Assembly (NCBI GenBank): GCA_041622675.1
Contig: JBFJYH010000034.1
Coordinates: forward strand, 1-29,163
Length of the DNA: 29,163 bases
From: Reddybacter sp041622675
GTDB taxonomy: Bacteria; Pseudomonadota; Gammaproteobacteria; Pseudomonadales; Porticoccaceae
Reading direction: 5' to 3'
Shown here: piece by piece, positions 1 to 7,075 of the stretch
Position numbering within the stretch: position 1 is the stretch's first letter
Layout of the letters: each line of letters opens with the position of its first letter
The notes under the pieces: model-generated
Seen by the model: the letters and a program-made list of their open reading frames with translations, nothing else
Told to the model about the DNA's origin: nothing
Database searches by the model: none
Program-made: the position numbers and the translations under genes

Positions 1-1
1 A

Positions 2-427
2 GTGGGCGGTCTCCTCGGAGAAGACGGTCTGGTCGGCGGCTTGTTGGGTGACGGAAACCCGGTTGAAGGTCTGCTCGGCGAAGGCGATGTAGTGGGCGCT
101 CTCCTCGGAGAAGACGGTCTGGTCGGCGGCTTGTTGGGTGACGGAAACCCCGTTGAAGGTCTGCTCGGCGAAGGCGATCTAGTGGGCGGTCTCCTCGGAG
201 AAGAGGGTCTGGTCGGCGGCTTGTTGGGTGACGGAAACCCGGTTGAGGGCTTGCTGGGCGGAGAAGATTTGGTGGGTGGTCTGCTTGAAAGCACTGCACT
301 CGGAGATCTTTTGGGCTCGACATTATCTGATGTAGTAGAGCCTGTACTTAACGATGGCGGATTGTTGAATACAGACGACCTGTCTTTGGGAGGATTGTTA
401 GAGCAGGGTGTTCCAACGATTATTTGA
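2..427 (+). CDS. Decapeptide-repeat protein, 3' end only (putative type I secretion cargo)
   Basis: This is the C-terminal 141 residues of a repetitive protein whose start lies beyond the left edge; the GTG at position 2 is simply a Val codon inside the repeats. The sequence is a run of ten-residue units of the form G-[GE]-L-L-G-[ED]-x-x-[LP]-V, grouped as three-unit, 30-residue super-repeats. There is no Cys, Lys or aromatic residue and there are many Asp and Glu, so the protein is strongly acidic. The repeats stop near residue 98 and a non-repeated tail follows, ending in T-I-I. That tail matches the tail of the next gene at 21 of 41 positions without gaps, including N-T-D-[DN]-L-S and the final I-I. 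No known family is recognised. A C-terminal conserved tail, the lack of Cys, and a type I exporter a few kb downstream suggest secreted cargo. That role is inference; the repeat structure is directly visible. Confidence 0.8.
   Translation: MGGLLGEDGLVGGLLGDGNPVEGLLGEGDVVGALLGEDGLVGGLLGDGNPVEGLLGEGDLVGGLLGEEGLVGGLLGDGNPVEGLLGGEDLVGGLLESTALGDLLGSTLSDVVEPVLNDGGLLNTDDLSLGGLLEQGVPTII
8..277 (+). repeat. Three tandem 90-bp coding repeats
   Basis: Near-identical 90-bp units begin at 8, 98 and 188. Units 1 and 2 differ at only a few bases; unit 3 diverges near its end. Each encodes three variant decapeptides. The near identity at DNA level implies recent duplication or gene conversion, and the array continues beyond the left edge. 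Confidence 0.9.
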
Positions 428-549
428 TCTTTTGCTTTGCTGAACCGCGGCATGGCTTGACAAAATTGTTGCGGTACAGGAATAGCTTGAGATTTATCTT
501 TAAGTATTCAGTCTTTCACCCCAAATATAAGGCTGGCACTTCATGGGTT

Positions 550-578
550 TTGTTATGATGAGCTGTTGGTTGTATATT
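550..578 (+). promoter_or_regulatory. Candidate sigma-70 promoter for the second repeat gene
   Basis: TTGTTA (550-555) and TATATT (573-578) are separated by exactly 17 bp in the gap between the two repeat genes. They match consensus at 4/6 and 5/6 positions. Transcription would begin near 585, about 50-90 nt before the candidate start codons. Confidence 0.45.
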
Positions 579-633
579 GGGTAATGAGTATCTAGACAGT
601 GTTATGCTCGTCAACGCAGATGTGGCTTAAGAG

Positions 634-2223
634 GTGTTTGGTTATAAATATAATGGTGTGCTCGGAGACGGAAGTATGGAAGATATAGTAGAAGGTTTGC
701 TCGGTAACAACGGTCTAATCGGAGGCGAAGGTATGGAAGGTTTGACAGAAGGTCTACTCGGTAATAACGATTTGGTTGGTGGTCTACTTGCTACGCCACT
801 TGGTCTGGTCGGTAATAACGATTTAGTGGGCGGTCTACTCGGTAATAACGATTTAGTGGGTGGTCTGCTCGGTAATAATGATTTAGTGGGTGGTCTACTC
901 GGTGCTCCGCTAGGTTTAGTTGGTGTGCCGCTCAGCTTGGTTGAAGGTGTGCTAGGTGCGCCACTCGGCCCACATGGTGGGCAGGTTGCTGCTCCACTCG
1001 CTCCAGTTGGCATAGGTGTTGGTATTCTTGGTGGCACGGGGCTGCTCGGCGGTGTTCATGGGCTCGTTGTGAGTAAAGAAGGACCACTCGGTGGTATAAT
1101 CGGAAACCAAGATTTACTTGGTGGCCTAGTTGGCAGTCAAGGTCCACTCGGTGGGCTGCTTGGAGATCAAGGCCCAGTCAGTGGCATATTTTCGGACGAA
1201 GGCCTCCTTGGTTCAGCATTGGCTCCTCTGGGCTCGATTGCCGCGCCTCTCGCCTCGGTTACAGCGCCTCTCGGGGTGGTCTCTGGTCCACTTTTTCCTG
1301 TCCACACAGCTGCTAGCCTTCTCGGGAGTCTTGGTCTTGGCGGACTGCTTCATACCATGGTTGGCAATCAAGGGCCTCTCAGCGGGATAATTGGTAATCA
1401 AAACCTCCTCGGAGAACCTCTCGGTCTGCTAAGCGACCTGCTGGGTGACGAGGGTCCACTGGGGAGTGAAGGTCTAGTCGGCGGTTTGCTTGGCGGCTTG
1501 ATCGGTGATGGGGGTCCAGTCGGTGGTCTGCTTTCTAATGAAGGCCCGGTTGGAAGTGTGCTTGAAGGTTTGCTAGGTAGTGAAGGCTTGGGCGGTGCCC
1601 CGGTGGGTCTTGTAGAGGGACTACTGGGTGATGAAGGCCCGGTTGGCACGATGCTTGACGGCCTGGTTGCGGACGAAGGTTTGGTGGGTGGTCTGCTCGC
1701 TAACGATGGTCCGCTCGGAAGTATGCTTGGAGATTTGCTCGGTGAAGATAGGCCGGTCGGTAGTCTGCTTGATGATCAGCTTGGTATGTGGGGTACAGTC
1801 GGTGCCCCTCTCGGTTTCGCAGGCGGTATGATTGGTGATGAAGGGCCTGTCGGTTTTATTGTCGGACATCAATTAAGTGATGAAGGCCTAATAGGTGGCC
1901 TACTTGCCAAGGGTCCAGTGAGTGATCTGTTGGGAGAAGTGATTGGCAATGACACCCCACTAGGTGGCGTGCTCGGAGAGGATGGTCTAGTTGGCGGCCT
2001 AATCGGAGAAGATGGCTTGGTGACTGACTTGATAGGACAAGAGGGTCTGGTGGGCAGTATTCTTGGAGATGAAGGCCTTCTGGCTGATACTGTGTTAGGT
2101 GATTTCTTGGGCCGTACATTGGACGACGTAGCACAGCCTGTATTTATGTTAAGTGAATCCTTCAATACAGATAACCTGTCTATAGGAACACCGTTAGACC
2201 AGGGCCTTCATTCGATTATTTGA
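634..2223 (+). CDS. Decapeptide-repeat protein (putative type I secretion cargo)
   Basis: A protein of 529 residues if started at GTG 634. An in-frame TAA at 628 rules out an earlier start. ATG 676 is an alternative with a better Shine-Dalgarno (GGAG, 8 nt spacing), giving 515 residues. Nearly the whole chain is built from imperfect decapeptides such as G-G-L-L-G-N-N-D-L-V, and four or more almost perfect units lie at about 765-905. A central stretch (about 900-1330) is richer in A-P-L and G-P-L variants. There is no Cys, hardly any basic or aromatic residue, and no signal peptide. The final 41 residues match the tail of the preceding gene at 21 positions, ending in S-I-I. No family is recognised. 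Leaderless export through the downstream type I system, using the shared tail as signal, is the best inference. A surface, biofilm-matrix or adhesin role would fit but is not shown. The Ca-binding RTX nonapeptide is absent. Confidence 0.85.
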   Translation: MFGYKYNGVLGDGSMEDIVEGLLGNNGLIGGEGMEGLTEGLLGNNDLVGGLLATPLGLVGNNDLVGGLLGNNDLVGGLLGNNDLVGGLLGAPLGLVGVPLSLVEGVLGAPLGPHGGQVAAPLAPVGIGVGILGGTGLLGGVHGLVVSKEGPLGGIIGNQDLLGGLVGSQGPLGGLLGDQGPVSGIFSDEGLLGSALAPLGSIAAPLASVTAPLGVVSGPLFPVHTAASLLGSLGLGGLLHTMVGNQGPLSGIIGNQNLLGEPLGLLSDLLGDEGPLGSEGLVGGLLGGLIGDGGPVGGLLSNEGPVGSVLEGLLGSEGLGGAPVGLVEGLLGDEGPVGTMLDGLVADEGLVGGLLANDGPLGSMLGDLLGEDRPVGSLLDDQLGMWGTVGAPLGFAGGMIGDEGPVGFIVGHQLSDEGLIGGLLAKGPVSDLLGEVIGNDTPLGGVLGEDGLVGGLIGEDGLVTDLIGQEGLVGSILGDEGLLADTVLGDFLGRTLDDVAQPVFMLSESFNTDNLSIGTPLDQGLHSII

Positions 2224-2233
2224 TGTTTAATTT

Positions 2234-2275
2234 CTCTGTCGCAGTAGCCCCGAGTATGGTGAAGCTGCGACAGAG
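2234..2275 (+). terminator. Perfect 11-bp inverted repeat after the repeat genes
   Basis: CTCTGTCGCAG (2234-2244) pairs perfectly with CTGCGACAGAG (2265-2275) across a 20-nt loop, 10 nt after the stop codon. No U-run follows directly. A second small stem (CGAGC/GCTCG, 2295-2309) is followed by five T at 2313-2317. Together they could end the repeat-gene transcript or protect its 3' end; the loop is long for an intrinsic terminator. Confidence 0.5.
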
Positions 2276-2378
2276 CTAGAAACGTTATTTTCCACGAGCC
2301 GAGAGCTCGATATTTTTGTAATAAGTCGTTAGTAGCTACTTCAATTCTGAGTAACTGTTGTAACCGTAAGGAGAAGTC

Positions 2379-3206
2379 ATGAAGTTCATCCCTGTAAAGG
2401 CGCTGTTGGTATTGTGCGCCAGCTCGTTGCTCGCCTGTGCCCCGTATGAGGGTGGAGGAAAAGGAAGTGGTGCAGAGAATAATCCCTCTTCCTATGAGGA
2501 TGTGCAGGTCTATCTTGGAAATCTTCACGCAGGGATTTACCGAGACGGGATGTCTGTCGATATAAAAGACATCGTTCAAGTAGATAAAGGTGTCTCGAAG
2601 CAAAAAGTGCGAGAGCATCTAGGTGAGCCACAGAAGGATTCGGATGGCGCTTGGTGGTTTTATGATATCAATCTACCTCTCGACAGTGGCGATGATTACT
2701 TGGTTTGCCAGTATCGTCTCACTTTTGATAATGACGATAATGTCGAAGAGATTGATTGGCGGCGCCAGCAATGTGGTGCCCTTTACAACAAATTAGCATC
2801 TGGCTATATGGTTGACGATGTTGAAGTGGAGCAGCTAACTCTCTCTGCAGATTTGCTATTTAGTTTTGATAGCGCTGTGATTTCGCCTGCCGGATCAAAA
2901 GGCTTGACCACTGTTGTGGAGGTGATAAAGCAGAAACTCAAATTAGAAAAAGTCGAAATTACTGGCTATACCGACCGATTAGGCTCACTCGACTATAATT
3001 TGGAGCTGTCATTGCGTCGTGCGATTGCGGTTAAGAATTATCTCGTCGCTAATGGAGTGCCATTTAAATCAATCGTCACGGATGGCAAAGGCCCTAGCGA
3101 TCCCGTTGTTCAATGCCCAGGTGAGCGTGTTACGCAGGCATTAAAAGACTGCTTGCAGCCCAATAGGCGTGTACAGATTTTTATTCACGGCGAAAAAGCT
3201 GAATAG
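2379..3206 (+). CDS. OmpA-family lipoprotein with BamE-like segment
   Basis: A 275-residue outer-membrane lipoprotein. The start has a strong Shine-Dalgarno (AAGGAG). A type II signal peptide ends in the lipobox L-L-A-C with Cys20 as the lipidation site; the following Gly/Ser-rich linker would be periplasmic. Residues about 68-127 resemble the BamE/SmpA fold: V-S-K-Q-K-V-R-E-H-L-G-E-P followed by W-W-F-Y and a Y-R-L-T-F-D strand. Residues about 160-270 form an OmpA C-terminal peptidoglycan-binding domain, with G-Y-T-D-R-L-G-S at 196-203, an L-S-x-R-R-A helix, and the conserved N-R-R-V at 262-265. Two Cys near residues 245-257 sit in a loop typical of this domain and may form a disulfide. Family knowledge supports anchoring the outer membrane to the wall. 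Its position between cargo genes and exporter suggests that it helps assemble or stabilise that machine, which is inference. Confidence 0.88.
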   Translation: MKFIPVKALLVLCASSLLACAPYEGGGKGSGAENNPSSYEDVQVYLGNLHAGIYRDGMSVDIKDIVQVDKGVSKQKVREHLGEPQKDSDGAWWFYDINLPLDSGDDYLVCQYRLTFDNDDNVEEIDWRRQQCGALYNKLASGYMVDDVEVEQLTLSADLLFSFDSAVISPAGSKGLTTVVEVIKQKLKLEKVEITGYTDRLGSLDYNLELSLRRAIAVKNYLVANGVPFKSIVTDGKGPSDPVVQCPGERVTQALKDCLQPNRRVQIFIHGEKAE

Positions 3207-4204
3207 TGGTATTCGTTTCGTTAAAATGGTTGATAACCACGAATCTTTGTTAATCTAAAATCTTCACTCATAGGGGCATCATCCACTATCAATTTGGAAG
3301 GTGCGTTCTATGGGTGTTGATGATATTTCTTTCTCGGTACTTGCCGTTGAGGATTGCGGTTTCGCAGTTGTGCTAATCATTTTCTACCAGCTAGAAAAGT
3401 TATCATCCAATCAATATGTATTCTGCGGTTATCCCTAGTTGGTAATGACTCGCGAGATCTTGTGGCTTTCTTCTAAGTTAACATTTTGAAGTGCGATTCT
3501 TGTTGGTCGGCTTACCATCTAAAGTCAATAAATTTCTACCAGATAATGGTGGCACTTAATCAAAAGTTGAATTTAAAGATATTTTTTACGCAATGTAGTG
3601 CTATTAAGAATGTTTTACTGATGGCGTGGGATTAATGGTATCAGATCGAATAGGTGTATTCTTTTTGGACAAAAAACAGAGACTATTGTGCCGTTTATGT
3701 GTTCAATACTCGTTTATATCCCCATGCTTTACTGATAGTTTGGAGTGCTGCAATATTCTCTGGCACACTCAACAGCGTGTAAGAGTTTGAAGCGCTTTTA
3801 ATTTACCGTTGGGGCTAGATAGATTATAGATTTAGTTTTTAATGGGCGGTCTATGTAATGGAGGTTCCTCTAATTACTATTTTCTAGCTATTCAATTTTG
3901 ACTCCCGTTGCTGTCGTATGGGCTAATTAAATGAGCATACTGGGTGGCCATTTAACTTCTGGTTTTGTTGTAATGGGTTTAATTCCTTTGGTTTGGCTTG
4001 TTATAGTTGTGATTAGTCGAAAGTAATTAGTCTTATCGTTTGTGCACTTATTCTTTATTGGGTAAATGATGAGACTTATGAGGCTGAATTTAGTACAGTG
4101 AGCGTAGGCCACGGGCATGGACTTTTTGAAATGTACCCTTATTTATGAACTATAAGATACTCTACCACCGCAGATTATCTCTATTCAGGAAAGCTGTGTT
4201 GCCA
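3207..4204. other. Long AT-rich intergenic region, no gene seen
   Basis: About 1 kb without a credible reading frame. The longest minus-strand frame (3927-4118) is low-complexity, with no recognisable motif and no good ribosome site. Base composition is clearly AT-richer than the flanking genes. A short inverted repeat (TGGTT/AACCA) lies near 3228-3240, and a promoter candidate sits at the right end. No RNA gene or mobile-element ends were recognised. It may be a decayed gene or a regulatory region for the secretion operon. Confidence 0.6.
4126..4156 (+). promoter_or_regulatory. Candidate promoter of the secretion operon
   Basis: TTGAAA (4126-4131) and TATAAG (4151-4156) each match consensus at 5/6 positions, but the spacing is 19 bp, longer than ideal. 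Transcription would begin near 4163, after ATG 4145 but before ATG 4205. This is one reason for preferring 4205 as the TolC start. Confidence 0.4.
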
Positions 4205-7075
4205 ATGAAGATCCTAGGTTCTCTGCGCGCTATTGTAGTGATAACCTCTTTAGCTAATACAGCATCGGTATTGGCTTCTGAGTCGAGTACCTCGATGTCT
4301 CTCGAAGAATACCTATCCCGGAACGAGCAAGCAAAAGAGACGGCCATTTCAGAGTCTGGAGTAGCAGCTCAGTCTCACATCAATATGTCACTTGATGAAT
4401 ATCTTTCCGAAAGTCAGTCGCTAAAGCATGCTTCTAGCACAGGGTCGAAAGCCACTGCTGAGTCCAGTGTCGAGATATCCCTCGATGATTATCTCGCTCA
4501 TAACAAGCAAGCTGGCAATCCAGATAACGCTGTTCCAGTTGTGGTACAGGGCGCGAGACACTCTATCTCAGTAGACGAGTATCTTTCCCAAAACCAGAAA
4601 GCTGACAATTCTGTCAGCCCTCTACCCGTTACTGCCAGCCCTCTACCAGTTAGTGTCATCCCTCAACCTGTCGCGGTAGGTGGGACGCGTACCACTTTAC
4701 CTGTCGAGGTTTATCTTTCAAGACATCAGGCGGAGGCCCCTTCTGCGGACCTAGTCAGTGAGTCAGATTCGCCACTTTCTCTGGACGATTACCTTTCTAA
4801 AAACAAGGTGGTTGCCCCAGTGGCAGGTGCTCCACAATTAATAATTACAAGTGAGTCAAGTGAGTCAAGTGAGTCAAGTGAGTCAAGTGAGTCAAGTGAG
4901 TCAAGTGAGTTAAGTGAGTCAAGTGAGTCAAGTGAGTTAAGTGAGTTAAGTGAGTTAAGTGAGTTAAGTGAGTTAAGTGAGTTAAGTGAGTTAAGTGAGC
5001 TAAGCCCTTCTACCCTCGTTGATGACTACGGTTCTGGAACACACTCCGTTGATCCGCCTCAATTGGTACCGCTCGAGGAGTTTCTTTCTCAAGATCATAT
5101 CGCGCCCACTGATCAGAAAAATACTCCGTCTAATGTTGAAGCTCTTACCCCCACTAATTCTTTTCAAGCTAAACCATTGCCAATAAAGCTTAACAACGCT
5201 GCGCAGTCTAGCGACGCAAGTCCCGAGTCAGTTAAGATCAATGATTCCACTCTATCAGCCGTTAGAGAGCAGTCAGTTTTAGGTGGTGAGTCGAGTCAGC
5301 CCTCGAAGCTGAGTACGGTTGATGATTATTCCTCGTTGATGGTTAACTCGGATAAGATTGAAAAATATAATGACAAAACGCGCGACAGTGACATCGCTAA
5401 GGGCAATGTATCTAGTGTGACGTCACCGTCACCGTCACAGTTACCGCTCAAGCTTGATAGCCCCGATAGCCTCCGTGATCAAGAACAAGGTCCTGTGAGT
5501 AGTGTTTCTGTGAGTGCTGGTCAGCCGAGCCCTAATAACACCGTGCCGTCTGTAATACTTTCTGCACAACAGCTTGATGCACCTGAGGTAGGAAATGATG
5601 TCTCTAAGCCTTTTTTGGTACTACCACAGGTATCCGTAGCAACCGCGAATCAAGCAGATGATGTGGTTCCTGGCGAGGAAGACCTGAGCCAAGTTGAACC
5701 ATCTATGGTGCATCAACATGATGTGATTTCAGGACGACCACTCGAATTACCGAATCTGTTAGCCTCATCAACCGTTCCCCAAAGCGGTACTTATCGAGAT
5801 CATAATATCCGTATCAGCGTCCAAGGGTCGAAGGCAGCTGTGGGTCCTGTTGATATCCAAACCGCGGTAAGGCGAGCTATAAGGTCTCACCCTCTCATTG
5901 CCCAAGCTATCGGGAATGTTAACCGCCAGCAAGAGTTCGTAAGTGTTGCAGAGGCAGACTATTTACCTCAACTTAATGGGGGGCTCTCAACTGGTTATAG
6001 GGATTCCTCCGGGGGTACTGAAGAGTCAATTTCAGCATCGGCTTCTCAACTATTGTACGATTTTGGTAAAACAGCTAGTGCGGTCGAAGTTCAGCAATTT
6101 GGTGTTCAACGAGAGCAAGCTTCTCTTGCGATTGTTACTGAGGAACTGGCCCGAGAGACTGCTAATGCTTTCATTGAGGTACAGCGTCATCAAGCTTTGT
6201 TGGGCATTGCTCGTGAACAAATTGAGTCTATTACAGATTTAGTAGCACTCTCAGCTAAGCGCGCAGCAATGGGGGCTAGCACTAAATCTGACGAGATGCA
6301 GGCGAAATCACGTCTTGCTGGTGCTAGGGCTTCAGAGCTTCAAATCCAAGCGCAACTGGATGTATGGAAACGCTCTTTACAGAAATTAATGGGAACAGCG
6401 TCCCCGTCAGTGGTACAGGATGAATTTCCTGCTGCACTGGAGAATGCCTGTGATACTGTACCTCAAAGTGTGAAACAGGCACCTCAGATCCTCGCTGCCG
6501 AGGCGGGGCGAAATGAGGCACTCGCTAATATTCAGCAGGCCAAGTCAGATTTTTTCCCCACTTTGTCGTTAAATGCAGAGTATGAAAACTTCCTAAGCCG
6601 TAGTGACGATGGTTTGAGTGGGGCTAGGGATGATAAAGAGTTGACATTTAGTCTCAATATTACCAGTAAGTTGTTTCAGGGAGGTGCCACAAGCGCTCGC
6701 AACAGAGCAGCTGGTCATGCTTTGAGCTCGGCGGTTGCTGCTTCGGATCAAGCTCATTTGCGCTTGTCTCGTGCCTTGGAGGAGGCAAGGGATCAGGCGC
6801 GGAGCCTGAAGCAGAGTATTGACGCGCAAGACTTGCGCTACGGACATATTGTGGCAACGCAGAAACTATACCGTCATCAGTATTTATCCTTGGGCACAAG
6901 AAGTCTATTGGACATTCTTAATACTGAACAGGAGATCTACCAGACCCGGTTTGATAAGCACAAAACCAGTTTCGATCTTCGACGTTTGCAGATGGAATGC
7001 CTTTTCAATGTAGGTGCGATGCGTGAGACGTTCCGTCTTGATATTGGTAGGATCTTACCAGGTGAATTTTCTTAA
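4205..7075 (+). CDS. TolC-family outer-membrane channel with large repetitive N-terminal extension
   Basis: A 956-residue protein from ATG 4205; an in-frame ATG at 4145 would add 20 residues. ATG 4205 is preferred because it places a normal Sec signal peptide (K-I-L then a hydrophobic core ending V-L-A) at the very N-terminus. The last ~400 residues (about 547-956) are a standard type I TolC/LapE-like channel: D-I-Q-T-A-V-R-R-A-I-R-S-H-P, a Y-L-P-Q-L strand, L-L-Y-D-F-G-K, long coiled-coil helices, and a second half-repeat with F-F-P-T-L-S-L-N and L-F-Q-G-G. Ordinary channels are about 430-480 residues, so the ~520-residue Ser/Pro/acidic extension is exceptional. It should lie in the periplasm and look disordered. 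It holds eight copies of a D/E-x-[YF]-L-S type motif and a 17-unit S-E-S/S-E-L tract. The stop overlaps the ABC gene's start (TAATG), implying one operon. Function as the outer-membrane exit duct is well supported; the extension's job is unknown. Confidence 0.92.
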   Translation: MKILGSLRAIVVITSLANTASVLASESSTSMSLEEYLSRNEQAKETAISESGVAAQSHINMSLDEYLSESQSLKHASSTGSKATAESSVEISLDDYLAHNKQAGNPDNAVPVVVQGARHSISVDEYLSQNQKADNSVSPLPVTASPLPVSVIPQPVAVGGTRTTLPVEVYLSRHQAEAPSADLVSESDSPLSLDDYLSKNKVVAPVAGAPQLIITSESSESSESSESSESSESSELSESSESSELSELSELSELSELSELSELSELSPSTLVDDYGSGTHSVDPPQLVPLEEFLSQDHIAPTDQKNTPSNVEALTPTNSFQAKPLPIKLNNAAQSSDASPESVKINDSTLSAVREQSVLGGESSQPSKLSTVDDYSSLMVNSDKIEKYNDKTRDSDIAKGNVSSVTSPSPSQLPLKLDSPDSLRDQEQGPVSSVSVSAGQPSPNNTVPSVILSAQQLDAPEVGNDVSKPFLVLPQVSVATANQADDVVPGEEDLSQVEPSMVHQHDVISGRPLELPNLLASSTVPQSGTYRDHNIRISVQGSKAAVGPVDIQTAVRRAIRSHPLIAQAIGNVNRQQEFVSVAEADYLPQLNGGLSTGYRDSSGGTEESISASASQLLYDFGKTASAVEVQQFGVQREQASLAIVTEELARETANAFIEVQRHQALLGIAREQIESITDLVALSAKRAAMGASTKSDEMQAKSRLAGARASELQIQAQLDVWKRSLQKLMGTASPSVVQDEFPAALENACDTVPQSVKQAPQILAAEAGRNEALANIQQAKSDFFPTLSLNAEYENFLSRSDDGLSGARDDKELTFSLNITSKLFQGGATSARNRAAGHALSSAVAASDQAHLRLSRALEEARDQARSLKQSIDAQDLRYGHIVATQKLYRHQYLSLGTRSLLDILNTEQEIYQTRFDKHKTSFDLRRLQMECLFNVGAMRETFRLDIGRILPGEFS
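4295..5335 (+). repeat. Recurring [LIV]-[SP]-[LV]-[DE]-x-[YF]-L-[SA] motif in the TolC extension
   Basis: Copies encoding M-S-L-E-E-Y-L-S and relatives begin at 4295, 4385, 4475, 4565, 4697, 4775, 5066 and, more degenerate (D-D-Y-S-S), 5312. The first four are exactly 90 bp (30 residues) apart. Each is followed by a polar N/Q/K-rich patch and then a variable linker. DNA identity between copies is modest while the protein motif is kept, which suggests selection on the peptide. Confidence 0.85.
4850..5002 (+). repeat. 9-bp minisatellite, 17 units, in frame
   Basis: Seventeen uninterrupted units of AGTGAG followed by TCA, TTA or CTA encode S-E-S or S-E-L. Units 1-6, 8 and 9 carry TCA, units 7 and 10-16 carry TTA, and unit 17 carries CTA. 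Since the unit is a multiple of three, copy-number change alters linker length without breaking the frame. Confidence 0.97.

Noticed and set aside
8..277. CRISPR-like repeat array
   Set aside because: Units are 90-bp, contiguous, in frame and without spacers; they encode the decapeptides. The 9-bp tract at 4850-5002 is likewise coding.
642..2165. Pro/Ser/Thr-rich frames on the minus strand opposite the repeat gene (642-1037, 1398-1649, 1869-2165)
   Set aside because: They are the mirror of the Gly/Leu/Val repeat codons, lack starts with ribosome sites, and no family matches. Open frames opposite repetitive coding DNA are expected by chance.
2..2223. RTX calcium-binding repeats
   Set aside because: The G-G-x-G-x-D-x-[LIF]-x nonapeptide is absent; the period is ten residues with a different Gly pattern.
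3927..4118. 63-residue minus-strand frame in the AT-rich gap
   Set aside because: Low complexity, Thr/Ile/Lys-rich, no motif and no convincing ribosome site.
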